Shown here: in pieces, positions 1-11,440 of the stretch
Numbering within the stretch: position 1 is the first letter of the stretch
Layout: every line of letters starts with the position of its first letter
Assembly (NCBI RefSeq): GCF_037893015.1
Contig: NC_133658.1
Coordinates: 60,355,818 to 60,419,817, forward strand
Origin: Macrotis lagotis
Lineage: Eukaryota; Chordata; Mammalia; Peramelemorphia; Peramelidae
DNA length: 64,000 nucleotides
Direction: 5' to 3'
Translations under genes and position numbers: made by a program
The notes under the pieces: model-generated
Told to the model about the DNA's origin: nothing
The model's input: the letters and a program-made list of their open reading frames with translations, nothing else
Database searches by the model: none

Positions 1-539
1 AGTTGTTATTTGTGGGTCTCTCCATGCAAGCCTTCTCCTCTAATCTGTCTCCCATATTTCCCTCATCCATCTTTGGAGAATCACTGGGAACCCAGAGTAT
101 AAAATCTGGAAAGGATCTTAGAGAGCATTTACTCAAATAAATGGAATTTCAGAGAGAAAAAGCAACTTATACAAGCTCAGAAGCAGCAGAGCTGAGACAT
201 AAATCCAATTCTCCTCACCCACAAATCTAGATCTTTTTTCACTAATTTTGCTTCCATTCTTCTTTCCACTGATGCTTACTATTAGCCAAGAACAATATTC
301 TGCTCTTAGAAGCCTCTTTTCCTTTGGAATTTCTTTATAATAAAGTCACATCTTAGAAACCATCGAATCTAAATCCCTTATCTTACATATGAGGAAGCTA
401 AGGCACAAGGAGGTTATGGATTTGTTTAAGATCACATGACCAGTAAGTGTCTGTGGTGGAATTTGAAGCCAAGTCTTTCTGACTCCAAGTCATGAATTTC
501 TCATTATACTACCTGCCTTCTTTAAATGATAAAGATGAT

Positions 540-544
540 AGATG

Positions 545-586
<42 letters not shown>

Positions 587-605
587 GGATAGATAGATGG
601 GTGGA
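540..605. repeat. (GATA)n microsatellite
   Basis: About 12 near-perfect GATA units, then variants (tggatgga). Decayed GATA/GATG runs continue in pieces to about 1115, so the full microsatellite-derived block covers roughly 530-1115. Confidence 0.9.
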
Positions 606-613
606 TGGATGAT

Positions 614-686
614 AGAAAGAAAGAAAGAAAGAAAGGAAGGAAGGAAGGAAGGAAGGAAGGAAGGAAGGAAGGAAGGAAGGAAGGAA

Positions 687-781
<95 letters not shown>
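614..781. repeat. Compound (GAAA)n-(GGAA)n-(GAAA)n purine microsatellite
   Basis: An unbroken purine tract of about 165 bases. It switches from GAAA to GGAA (about 634-690) and back to GAAA. Both flanks return to GATA-type repeats. Confidence 0.95.
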
Positions 782-782
<1 letters not shown>

Positions 783-1230
783 ATGGATGGATAGAAAGGT
801 GATTAGATGGATGGATAAGTAAAAGGATAAATGGATTGATGATGGTAAATAGATGGTTGGGAGGATGGATAGGTGGATGACAGATAGAAAGGTAAATAGA
901 AAGAGAGAAAAACATATAGAAATAGAAATAAACAATAGATAGACAGATAGATGATAGAAAGAAAATAGGTGGAATGATAGATAGAAAGATAGATGATAGA
1001 GATCGATAAAAAGAGAGATAGAAAGATAAATAGAAATAGAGATATCAAGATAGATGATAGAAAAAGATTGAAAGATAAATAGAAATAGATGTCAGAAAAA
1101 TAGACAGAAAGATAGATAGGACAAGCATTTATTAAGCACTATGCCTGGGCTTGTACAAAATAGAAAAAGGGTAGGAAGAAAAATAGATGGGAAGATAGAT
1201 AGGGCAAACATTTATTAAACACTCTGTTCT

Positions 1231-1396
1231 AGGAGCGGGTAGGTGGCACAGTGGATAGAGCACTGGCCCTGGAGTCAGGAGTACCTCAGTTCAAATCTGG
1301 CCTCAGACACTTAATAATTACCTAGCTGTGTGGCCTTGGGCAAGCCACTTAACCCCATTTGCCTTGCAAAAACCTAAAAAAATAAAAAATAAAATA
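1231..1396 (+). mobile_element. tRNA-derived SINE (WSINE1-like)
   Basis: Complete copy: head ggcacagtggatagagc, B-box gttcaaatc, tail ccttgcaaaaacctaaaa. Imperfect target-site duplicates (aaacactctgttct and aagcactatgttct) flank it. Confidence 0.9.
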
Positions 1397-1426
1397 AAAT
1401 AAGCACTATGTTCTGGGTTTGTACAA

Positions 1427-1441
1427 AAAATATATATATAT

Positions 1442-1515
<74 letters not shown>

Positions 1516-1536
1516 GGGATAGAGAGAGAGAGAGAT
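1427..1536. repeat. (TA)n-(GA)n microsatellite
   Basis: Alternating TA units with two ca interruptions (1427-1480) pass directly into GA units (1481-1510), followed by a second short GA run to 1536. Confidence 0.9.
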
Positions 1537-1997
1537 ACAAAGAGAGTGTCTATACTCAAGAAGCTTATGTTCTAATAGAGGAAAAACAATACAGAAAAGG
1601 GATCAGGAAAGTAGGAGGGGAGAGAAGGGAAAAGTCCTTTTATAGGAACAAAATGGAAAGGTAGTCAGGGAAGTCAGGGACTGAGTTTAAAAACAAGCCT
1701 GGCAAGCTGCACAAATCCTTAAGTGGAGGTTCTAAGGAGAAACTTATATTAACTATAAAAATAATTTTAAATCAACTTCACAATGAAAAGTAATGTAAAG
1801 ACCTGAATCAAAGAGAACTTAACCTGTTACAGTACATCAGGAGATCCCTGGTTCCTGATTCCGTAGTCAGTGTGAGTAGCTAGACTCTACCTCAGTCGAT
1901 GGATGACCTCCATTAATTTTCTAACAGCAGCAATTCATTAATTTACACTATGAACCTGTCATATCCTTATGTGTGATATTCATGTTATGTGCATAAA

Positions 1998-2175
1998 TAT
2001 AGTGGAAAGAACACTTGAATAAGGGGGAAAGGGCCTGGATTCTAGTTCTGGATTTGTTTCTAACTAGCTATGTGCCCTTGGATATATAATTTTTTTTCTC
2101 TAGACCTCAGTTTCTCCATCTATATAATGAGGAAATTGAACTAAAAAGTTAGCTCTGAAATTCTAAGACTGTTTT
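1998..2175 (+). mobile_element. MIR-like CORE-SINE
   Basis: tagtggaaagaacacttg, ctagctatgtgcccttgg and cctcagtttctccatctat are the usual MIR head, core and tail landmarks. Confidence 0.6.
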
Positions 2176-2178
2176 CTT

Positions 2179-2181
<3 letters not shown>

Positions 2182-2208
<27 letters not shown>
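2182..2208. repeat. (CTTT)n microsatellite
   Basis: About six CTTT units at the tail of an older MIR-like element that ends near 2175. Confidence 0.8.
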
Positions 2209-2209
<1 letters not shown>

Positions 2210-2602
2210 TTAAGAAGGAGATAGTTGTCAGTATAAAAGAAGTCCTCTAAATTCTGCTTTTCTCAGTTGGCTTCATAGAGTTTTCTTCTTTCATTCCATC
2301 TACTCAATCATCCTTCATTATTATTATTATTTATGCTGTTTCTAGTTTTGCCAGTATTAAATATAAGCATTATTAAAATGTTCAATAAAAACATCTATTA
2401 ACATTTTAAATTATTTCCTTGAGATAAATTCTCAATAGTGTGATCAAGTTGGAGGTTTTGGCCTGGTTTTTGACTCTTGTAGATATTGACGGATTATTTT
2501 AGAGAAAAGGTTGTATAATTTGCAATACTGCAATACTGCAATTATTATTATTATTATTATATTGCAATACTACCCATAGTTATCCCATGGCCACACCAAC
2601 AT

Positions 2603-2741
2603 GCTTTTTTTTGCTTTTTTTGCAAAGAAATGGGCAATGACTTTCCCAAGGTCACACAGCTAGGTATCTAAGGCTGGATTTGAACTCAGATCCTACTGGC
2701 TCCAGGGTCAGTGCTCTAGTCACTGAGCCACCTAGCTGCCC
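2603..2741 (-). mobile_element. tRNA-derived SINE (WSINE1-like)
   Basis: Near-complete minus-strand copy, bounded by exact duplicates of ccacaccaacat at 2591-2602 and 2742-2753. Confidence 0.9.
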
Positions 2742-2777
2742 CCACACCAACATACTTTTGAAAGAAGTAATGTGATG

Positions 2778-2860
2778 ATGCCTCAGACACATAATACTTG
2801 CCCAGCTGTGTGACCTTAGGCAAGTCACTTAACCCCACTGCCTTGGCAAAAAAAAAAATG
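2778..2860 (+). mobile_element. tRNA-derived SINE, 3' part
   Basis: Only the second half is present (cctcagacac to the A-rich tail), about 25 bases after the preceding copy's duplicate. Confidence 0.75.
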
Positions 2861-2976
2861 AAGTAGTATGATATAGTAGAATAGGGGGCTAGCCTTGAAA
2901 TAAAAAGGATCTGAATTCAAGATTACTTATTATTTAGACTTTAAGTCAGTGAGGACCAAATGAAATTATATTTGTA

Positions 2977-3243
2977 AAGTGTGCTAAGCACACCATAGGT
3001 ATTCTATAAATGCCAACTATTATTAGCATGAGACTCCATAGAATGCCTGGGCACATAGTAGGAGCTATAGAAGTGTTAGTTATTATTATTATTATTATCA
3101 AAGTGCTTAGCACAGTGTCTAGCACCTGGTATGTGCTATATAAATTATCATTATCATCATCATCATCATGCTTAGCACTTTGGTATATTGCAGGCACTCT
3201 ATAAATATTAGTTATAATAATCATGATCATTATTGTATCATTA
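2977..3243 (+). repeat. Tandem units resembling a MIR/LINE 3' tail
   Basis: About four head-to-tail units of 60-75 bp. Each has a version of aagtgcttagcac, a cacatagtaggtgct-like segment, tataaat and an ATT or ATC trinucleotide run (3078-3100 and 3147-3170). Normally this tail occurs once per element. Confidence 0.6.
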
Positions 3244-3599
3244 TTGAAATCCTTTATTTACTTTTTGTTTGCTTTTTTCTGAATCGTTTGCTCTTGTCCT
3301 CCGTCTGTTAGAGACAACACAGAGATGAACGAAGGCATCTGGCAAAGAGCCCTGGGTCCACTTACAAGGTTTGGTTTCTGCTCTTTGTTTATGTAAGTGT
3401 TGATGTAGGATGAGTTCAGAATTAAAGAAACACAAGGCATTGATGCTCCATGGACAAGTGCTCCCTACTAGATAGAGTCTTCACTGTAATACATATAACT
3501 TTATTCATGAGATAAATACCATTTGTTTGGATGCCATTCAGAGCAAAATTTTCTGGTTTAAATATGGGTATTTATTAAAATATATAATATGATATGATA

Positions 3600-3905
3600 C
3601 ACCATATATCATAATATATATAATAATAATAATACCTAGTATTTATAAAGCACTTCCAGATTCTGCAAAACACTTTACAAATATGATCTCAATTTATTCT
3701 CACAACTACCCTAGGAGGTAGGTGCTATCATTGCACCCATTTTACAGTATAGGTAACTGAGTCAGACAGAGATTAATTGCCTCACTCAGAGTCATCTGAA
3801 TAACCTAGGAAGATATGGGCTGTTTTTATGCCCATTTTATAGTTGAGGAACCTGAAGTAGAAAGAAGTTCAATGACTTGGCCAGGATCATACAGTTAGTA
3901 AGTTT
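3600..3905 (+). repeat. Ancient dispersed repeat ('aaaacactttacaaat' type)
   Basis: Contains the widely dispersed mammalian motif series cactttacaaatatgatctc, cctaggaggtaggtgctatc and cccattttacag. Similar copies occur near 21385-21560, 25960-26120 and 47900-48060. I do not assign a family name. Confidence 0.5.
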
Positions 3906-4026
3906 CAGAGGCAAGATTTCCTTCCACTCCACCATCAGCTGTCTTTATTTATGCTGTGGAAGGGGTTAGATCCAGTAACTGAAGTCAACATTCTTTCTCA
4001 ATGTGTGTCTCTAGGATAGAAAATTA

Positions 4027-4049
4027 GTGTATATATATATATATATATA

Positions 4050-4092
<43 letters not shown>
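4027..4092. repeat. (TA)n-(CA)n microsatellite
   Basis: About 10 TA units followed by about 20 CA units, ending before cagcactaaaatt. Confidence 0.95.
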
Positions 4093-4093
<1 letters not shown>

Positions 4094-4129
4094 CACTAAA
4101 ATTCTATTCCATTCATCTAAACACTTATT

Positions 4130-4435
4130 GGACATCTAGGTGGGTAAAGCACTCAGCCTAGAGTCAGGAAGACAAAAGTTCCAATCCAGTTTTAGCTATG
4201 TGACTAGCTATGTGAACCCTACTTGCCTCAGTTTCCTCATCTGTAAAATGAGGGGGTAGAACCAGGGTGGCCTCTAATTCTAGAATGGCCATAGTTCTAG
4301 AGTGGCCACAGTTCTGGATTGGGCATGGTTTTGTTGGTAGTCTTTTACACCTTGCTCCTAGGGTTACTGTAAGACTCAAAGGAGATATTTGTAAAAGCTC
4401 TTAGCGGTGTCTGTAGTTGGTGCTCATTAAATGTT
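4130..4435 (+). mobile_element. MIR-like SINE
   Basis: gtcaggaagacaaaagttcc, gcctcagtttcctcatctg, taaaatgaggggg and a late ggtgctcattaaatg tail. Confidence 0.6.
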
Positions 4436-5039
4436 CTTTCCCCATCCCAACTTCCACCTCCACCTACCTCACAAAATCCTGAGCAGTCAGGAGAGCAGCA
4501 AAGAAAGTTTTACACAGAGAACAAAGTCTGGGTGACAACATTAGATGGAAGCTTCTTACCTCTACATAATCCTGATAATCTTCTTTTAAAGGATTTGGAG
4601 GAAAAATCCAATCAGGAAAAAGAGACATCATAAGCTACATTCTTAAGAGTCCAGTGTCAACATCATAGGAATCAGCATGTTCTTACTGCCCTAGACTGGT
4701 TTTCAGTTCTGAGCTTCACTTTAACAGTTTGAAACAAGAAAAGGATGGTAAGGAAAGATGACATAAGAAAGACCAATGAAGGCTTGGGAATGATTGGTCT
4801 CCAGTAAAGGAGGGTAGGCAGGTTGTTTACCTGCTCATTGTCTCCATTTCAACTGAATCTAGGCCTGGAAGGGATTTCAGAGACCATCTAGTTCAGTCTT
4901 CTCATTATACAGATGAGAAAACTGTGACCAAAGCAAGTATAAGGTTAATAATAATTATTTTCCCTACTTCATAGGATTGTTGTGATGGGAGTACTATGTA
5001 CAACTTAAAGTGAGATAGAAATGTAAGTTATTACTAGTC

Positions 5040-5280
5040 ATCTGAAGAATAAAGACCTTAACCTCAGAAAACAAGTCTAGGACCAATGGGTAGAGATCAT
5101 GAGAGGCTCAGAAATAAAACTATCCAAATATGGAAAAGAATATCTCTTGAGGCAGATAGGAAGCCCCTTGTCACTAAAGGTCTTCAAACAAGGTCAGATG
5201 ATCAACATGAGGTAATGAATTGGATTAGAAGACCCTTAAAGTCTCTTCTAAGATTCCAAGAAATATTTCTTTCATTTGGT
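5040..5280 (+). mobile_element. CR1/L3-type LINE 3' end
   Basis: aggtcttcaaacaaggtc, aatgaattggattagaagac and aagattccaag match the 3' end landmarks of ancient mammalian CR1/L3 LINEs. Strongly decayed. Confidence 0.55.
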
Positions 5281-6149
5281 CCCTCTTTGAGGTCATATTT
5301 GCTGAAGTTAGCTAGTTTGAAAGCCAAGTTCCATTATGCTCCATGGGGAATTAGTTGTTTATAGCTGAAGGAAAACTAAATGTCAGCAATAATTCTGGCA
5401 ATCACTCTGAAGACTCAATAGAAAGCCTCTAGTGGTGATCATGTAAAGCCCCCCCATTCTGGCCCATCTTACAGACCAGTAAGAATTTTACTGAGACAAA
5501 ACTAGGAATTTGAGGACCTGTGAAAAGTAACACAACCATCCCCCAAGATAAGTAGTAGGAAGGACACCTTCAACTGAAGACATGGCTAAGAATACAGAAG
5601 ACAGAGAATCTCAGGTCATTTCCTCAAATATAGGGAACTAGGCTGGATGGAAGAACAGTCCACTCCAACCCACCATCAAGTGGCTTCCCATTTTAGTAAA
5701 CAGTATGCTTGCTAACCAAGCTGGATCTCAAAATTCAACTCCATGAGCCAAAACTCCAGTCATCCTCCCTAGGACTAAATATAGCCTTTGGGTTTTCTGT
5801 CCCTTAACTGTACCTAGTCCTGCCTGCTTCTTTTACAATCCTATAAATTGTTTCTGTCTTAGGGCCTTATGTCATTTACTTAACCAATATGAGATTTGCC
5901 AGGGGTTTTGACTTGGCATTCTTCAATTCATTTGAATTCAACCAATATTTAGGAATGTCTACTATCTCCAAGACACTGGGGAAACAGAGAAATGACAAAG
6001 TCCCACTTCTTGAGGGACATCTAAGCTAGCATTCTCAATCCTTCCTAATTTAACTTACCTATTTCTCTTTCTTTGCCTTTCAGTATCTCCATTTTTACTT
6101 TACCTTTCAACTCAGGTTTTTCCTAGAACCATATTATCATCACAAAGAA

Positions 6150-6375
6150 ACTTAGAACTGAGGCTTTAGAACACAAAATTTAGATCTGTTTGGGATCATG
6201 GAACACAGTATTCAAAATTTTAGGGTAATAAAGGACATTGAGTGTTAGAATATGGAATGTTAGATCTGAAAGTATCTTTGGAACATAGAATGATGGAGCT
6301 GGAAGAGACCTTGGAATCAAGAACAAAGCAGAATGTTAGTTTTGGATGAGACTTTAGAGTATAAAATATTGAAAA
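6150..6375. repeat. Second, more decayed array of the same 33-bp unit
   Basis: About six to seven degenerate units with the same rhythm: gaacacagtattc, gaatatggaatgttagatctg, gaacatagaatgatggagctgg, aagcagaatgttag. Divergence is higher than in the array at 23399-23893, suggesting greater age. Confidence 0.55.
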
Positions 6376-6383
6376 GGCATGAA

Positions 6384-6536
6384 TGGGGCAGTTGGGAGGC
6401 ACAGTGAATAGAATGGCCCTGGAGTCAGGAGAACCTGAGCTTAAATGCAGCCTTGGACACTTAATAATTACCTAACTGTGTGACCTTGGGCAAGTCACTT
6501 ACCCCCATTGCCTTGCAAAAACCTAAAAAAAAAAGG
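6384..6536 (+). mobile_element. tRNA-derived SINE (WSINE1-like)
   Basis: Nearly full copy with an older head (ggcacagtgaatagaat) and an A-rich tail. It directly follows the decayed 33-bp array. Confidence 0.85.
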
Positions 6537-6562
6537 CCTAGGAACACCCTTAGAATATACAA

Positions 6563-6665
6563 TGGGGGTGGCTAGGTGGTGCAGTGGATAGAGCACCGGC
6601 CCTGGAGTCAGGAATACCTGAGTTCAAATCCGACCTCAGACACTTAATAATTACCTAGCTGTGTT
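6563..6665 (+). mobile_element. tRNA-derived SINE, 3'-truncated
   Basis: Head and B-box are well preserved, but the copy stops at ctagctgtgt without its tail, so the 3' end was lost after insertion. Confidence 0.85.
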
Positions 6666-7498
6666 GACTTCAAGTAAAAATTGATTCTTCTAAATATCTA
6701 CAAGAGCTGGGAATTCCTGATAGAGGAACTTGGTAGAGACTGAGCTGGCATGGCATGCCCTTATGTCATGAAGGAGTGAGAAGAGATAAGGAAATGATCC
6801 AGTAAATGACAACCGGATAAGCCATGGGATATTACCCTCTTCTTCCAGAGACAATATGGAAATGAAGGCAGCCAATGGCTTTGGCAGCCTGTCTTTCAAG
6901 GTTGGCCACAGGGGCTTCCAGTCTTATCATCCCTTCTCAGATGTCAAAAGGCAAAAAGAAGATAGCCATTAACCTGTAATATTAGAAAGACCTGAAGTAG
7001 AGTACCACCTCAACATTTTAGAGAGTTGTAGCCCATTAAATCTGAAGGGAGCCTTCAAGACCATCAATTCCAAATCCCAATTTCACAGAAAAGGAAACTG
7101 AGGAGAAGAGAAGGGAAGAGATTTCATCAAGATCAGACAAGATTAGAGACCAGGGCACTAGATGAATACTCTTCCACTAAATTGTCTTGCCTTTGTTGCT
7201 TCCTGACTACCATTAACCTTTTTATGGGATACCACTATTCATTCATTCAGTAAACATTTAGTATCATCAGATTTAGAGCTTTAAGGGGTTTTAGAGATTT
7301 TAATCCAATCCTCTCATTTTACAGATGAGCAAACCAAGGCCCAGAGAAACAAGGGAACTTCTCAATGTCACATAGATAGTAAGTTCTCAGAAAGTAAGAA
7401 CCCCGGTATTTTAATTCCAAATGCAATTCTCTTGCCACTATATCATGTTGTTTTTCCACTGTTCAATTATTAAACACTACTAATACAAGTATTACATT

Positions 7499-7672
7499 GC
7501 AGGGCAGCTAGGTGGCACAGTGGATAGAGCACTGGCCCTGGAGTCAGGAGTGCCTGAGTTCAAATTTGACCTCAAACACTTAATAATTACCTAGCTATGT
7601 GGCCTTCGGCAAGCCACTTAACCCCACTGCCTTGCCAAAAAAAACCCCTAAAAACTAAAAAAAAAAAAAAAA
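7499..7672 (+). mobile_element. tRNA-derived SINE (WSINE1-like), full length
   Basis: Complete copy with a long A tail and exact duplicates of aagtattacatt at 7487-7498 and 7673-7684. The clean flanks suggest a fairly young insertion. Confidence 0.95.
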
Positions 7673-8426
7673 AAGTATTACATTACAAAGATGAATAAGA
7701 ACCAAGGCCCACCCTCGAGGAGCTTACAATCTTATGGGGAAACAAAGGCACATGAACAAGTAACTACAATATAAAAAATAAAATAAGAAGTACTTAAAAG
7801 AGGTATGAATAGAGTGGTAAAGTGATCTGAGTATGGTAAGAAGTAGTGAATTAGAACAGAAATGGTCCTGGATTTGAAGACAGAATTTGGCTTTGAATCT
7901 TACCTCTACTACTTCCTAAGTTTTGTGACTTTGAGCAAATCAATTGACCTTTCTGGCCCTAAGTTGTCTTGCCTATGTGACCTTGAAGATCCTTTCCAGC
8001 TCTCTGATCCTACAACTGTGGTAACAGGAAAGATGGCTGGAGTCAGTTGACTTTCAAATGCAGGAGATTAGGGGAAGCTTCTTAAAGGACATCTCACATG
8101 AGCTAGGTCTGCAAAATGGGACACAAGGAAAAGAAACGGAGGAGAGAGAGGCAATTTCATCTTTACTGCTTTGGGACTAAGTGACTTTGAGCAAGTAACT
8201 TCCTTCCCCCTTACTAGTCCTCAATGACATCTGTAAAATGATGGGACTGGACTACAGCAGACAAGGATTCTTAACCTTTTTTGTGTTGTATCTTGGACTT
8301 ATTTAGCAAACTGGGAATGCTTTTGAATGATGTTTCTAGATATATAAAATAAAATCAATAAGATTTTAAAGGAAATCAATTATGATTAAATATAGTTAGC
8401 AAAATATATTTAAAAAAACAAAATAT

Positions 8427-8561
8427 AGGGGCAGCTAGTTGGCCAGTGGATAGAGCACCGGCCCTGGAGTCAGGAGTATCTGAGTTCAAATTTCAGCCTC
8501 AGACACTTACTTGTGTGACCTTGGGAAAGTCACTTAACCCCATTGCCTTAAATTAAAAAAA

Positions 8562-8562
<1 letters not shown>
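8427..8562 (+). mobile_element. tRNA-derived SINE with internal shortening
   Basis: Head to B-box intact (ggccctggagtcagg, gttcaaattt). The taataattacctagctg segment is missing and the tail merges into (CA)n. It lies inside an older repeat at 8262-8897. Confidence 0.85.

Positions 8563-8609
<47 letters not shown>
8560..8609. repeat. (CA)n microsatellite grown on a SINE tail
   Basis: About 22 CA units directly follow the A-rich tail of the SINE at 8427-8562. The repeat probably arose from that tail. Confidence 0.9.
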
Positions 8610-8610
<1 letters not shown>

Positions 8611-9377
8611 CTTAATTGTAGTCTTCTGATTGGAAAGGGGGGGAATAAAGTAGAAAGAAAACCTACAAGAAAACAAAGAAAAGATGGACGATTTTGAACA
8701 CAATGTGCAGTATTTATTAAATAGACTTTCTTGAAATAGAAATGTATTGTTTTACATTTTGAATCCTCTCTTTTGTTCTACTGGCACACAGCCTATGGTT
8801 TTGTGGGGTTTTTTCTTTTATTATTTTTTATTTTAAGTTTAAAATAAAAATAATAAATTAAAAAAATAAGCTCATAGACACCAGGTTAAGAACCCCTGGC
8901 TTAGTCAATCCAATTTCAATTGAAAGTCCCTTTCAGTTCTAAATCTATGGACCTGTGAACAGAGTTCCTACTTTGCATTCTTTTTTCTTTATAAACAGAC
9001 CATTTCAGAGGACAGCTGCTCTGATTCACAAAAAGTCAAGTACTATGGCATCCTGAAATTGCCCTTAGATGCAGTGACTGTCATCTGAAAATGTCAGTGA
9101 TCAATCAATCAGAGGGCTGTCTGTGCTTGGCTTTTCTAAGAAGACTTTTCTCTTTGAAGTTGAGTACTTGAAAAAGGAAAACCCTATTTCAGATCCCACA
9201 CTCCCCTAGAAGCTAGAAGAGACAAATCCACTTGGAAGTCAGTAAAACTGGTGAACCCAGCAGATTTGCTGATAGGAGAACAAAAGAGAGAGAGCAGGAG
9301 ATTCTAGGAAAGTCCAAAATGTTAGTGGTTTGTAGGATCAAAGGATTTAAAAGCTAGGAAAGAGCTTAGACACCAGG

Positions 9378-9545
9378 TTCTTAATTTGAAGTGTGTGAAC
9401 CCTTTTTTTTTTAATATTTTGTGTTTTTTTTATATAATTGGTTTCCCTTGTAATCTTAAGTAATTTATTTTATGCATTTAAAAACATAATTCTGAGAAGG
9501 CTTCACCAGAGTTGATACCAGAGGGATTCAGAACCGTAGCTCTAG
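9378..9545. repeat. MITE-like inverted-end repeat
   Basis: ccaggttcttaatttgaag at the left, then ataattggtttcccttg, atgcatttaaaaacataatt and ctgagaaggcttcaccagag. Confidence 0.5.
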
Positions 9546-10332
9546 TTTATCTGCCTCATTTTAGAAAGGCCCAGGGCCAAGGTCATGCACAATGCCCAAG
9601 GCAGACTCAAAAATACACAATCAAGTTTCCTAGCAGCTGTTCTTTCCCCACAAAGTGCAGACCGTAAGCAAAGACATAGTATATCATTAGGTGAATGCCT
9701 CATTAATCCAGCCCCATCTACCATCTGCTGGTGAGTTTGGATGGAAAGGCCCACAACCTTTCTATGACATCAGCAGGATTCCAGTATATGAGTTAGAGAA
9801 ATGACCACAGGTAAGAGCAGGCAGTTGTTACTCAGGGTCAGCCAGAAGTTCCCAGAAGCATAGATTCTCCCTTTTACCAACATTAACATTTTCTGCCTTA
9901 TTTTAGAATGGGGTAGAGAAAGGAAAGGGGGAAGAGGAAGAAAGGAGGAAGAAGGAAGAAGGAAGAAGGAAGACTCAAGCCTCAACAGGACTTCTAAGGA
10001 ACCCAGGACCTGATTCCCCATTGTCTGCATTAAATCATAACAGAGTTGATAGAAACTCTTATCAGGGCTCCTCTGGATTAATATGTACCTGCAGAGTAGT
10101 GAGTCCCCTGTATGGCATTCCCCATCCAGTCATTAACTGGAGACTTCCAAAGACAGAAGCTTTTTACTTCCCTAGGAGGCAGTACATTCTAATTGTTAAA
10201 AGATTGTTTTTCCTTTTGTTTAGTTGCAATCTGCTCTCTGACATTTCCATCTATTGATCCCAGTTCAGCTCTCTGGGGCCAAGCTGGATAAATCCTCCTC
10301 TTCCATAGAGTCCTTGAAGACAACTCTTGTAC

Positions 10333-10461
10333 ATGTTTGTTGTTGTTCAGGCATTTCAAGTCATGTCTGACTCTTGGTGAGCCCATTTAGGGTTTGCTTG
10401 GCAAAGATATTGGAGTGGTTTGCCATTTCCTTCTCCAGCTCATTTTATAGATGAGGAAACT
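10333..10461 (-). mobile_element. MAR1-like SINE, 3' part
   Basis: Minus-strand signature cagtcatgtctgactct-type, agggtttgcttggcaaaga and ggtttgccatttccttctcc, which is the 3' half of an older marsupial SINE. Confidence 0.75.
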
Positions 10462-10499
10462 CTCTTATGGCCTGGTCTTCTTTAACATTTCTTACCACC

Positions 10500-10650
10500 A
10501 GGGCTAGGTGGTGCAGTGGATAAAGCACTGGCCCTAGAGTCAGGAGTACCTGGGATCAAATCCAGTCTCAGACACTTAATAATTACCTAGCTGTGTGGCC
10601 TTGGGCAAGCCACTTAACCCCGTTTGCCTTGCAAAAAACCTAAAAAAAAC
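10500..10650 (+). mobile_element. tRNA-derived SINE (WSINE1-like), full length
   Basis: Complete copy between exact duplicates of catttcttaccacc (10486-10499 and 10651-10664). It interrupts a minus-strand CR1/L3 fossil. Confidence 0.92.
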
Positions 10651-11440
10651 CATTTCTTACCACCTTGGGTCCCCTCTTATGAATATGCTCCAATTTGTCA
10701 ATGTCTTCCCTAAAGTGGAGTGACCCAAACTGAACACCAACCTCCATCTCTGGTCTGACCAGGGTAGTGAATAGAAGATTTCTCATCTCTCTCATTAGTC
10801 AGAGGTTCTTAATCTAATTTGATACCTAAAGACCCTTTCTCAGACTAACTAAACAAAATAAAACATATAGAAATGTAAAGGAAACCAATTATATTGAATT
10901 ACAGCTATCCAAATTTTTTTTTAAATCAAATTCATGGAGCTTGGTTAAGAACCTCTATATGTAGACACTGCCTTTTTTAAGGTTTGTTAGGATAGTATTA
11001 CCTTTTGAGACTGTCAAGTTGCACAGTTATCTTAAGTTGAATTTGTGGTCCAATAAAATCCTAAGATGTTTTTCAAATGAACTGCAATCTAACCTCACCA
11101 TACCCATCTAAGTACTGAACAATTCATTTAAAAAAATCCTAGTGTAAGTCTTTACATTTATTCCTGTTAAATATTATGTAATTCTTTTTTTAATATTATT
11201 TAATTCTCTTTGGTTCATTATTCTAGTCTGTTGAAATCTCTTGGGATCTTAATTCATCCATTCTAAGTGTTAACCATCCTTTCCAGTTTCACCTCATTTG
11301 CTAATGTGACAAAGATGGCATCTAAGCTTTCAACCAATTAATTAATGGAGATGTTGAACAACACAGGGCAAAGCAAAGATCCCTGGGTTCCTGTCATTGT
11401 CATATTCATTTTGTGTCCTCTATATAATTTATCATTCTTT
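10651..11440 (-). mobile_element. CR1/L3-type LINE fossil
   Basis: Minus strand. Landmarks are gctccaatttgtcaatgtc, gtctgaccagggtagtgaat, tgttgaacaacacagggc and agatccctggg. A MITE-like repeat (10801-10958) and a SINE just before it interrupt it. Confidence 0.65.
10801..10958. repeat. MITE-like element with 12-bp inverted ends
   Basis: agaggttcttaa at the left and ttaagaacctct at the right are exact reverse complements. The 158-base unit sits in a CR1/L3 fossil. Likely a non-autonomous DNA transposon; superfamily not assigned. Confidence 0.6.

Larger units (their letters stand above)
8262..8897. repeat. MITE-like inverted-end repeat, interrupted by a SINE
   Basis: Left end gattcttaaccttttttg and right end aggttaagaacccctgg are inverted relative to each other. 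A SINE and (CA)n lie within. Related copies at 9378, 10801, 28528, 37259 and 39848. Confidence 0.5.

Noticed and set aside
490-935. Minus-strand frames of Ser/Leu/Phe/Ile repeats
   Set aside because: Direct translation of GATA and GAAA microsatellites.
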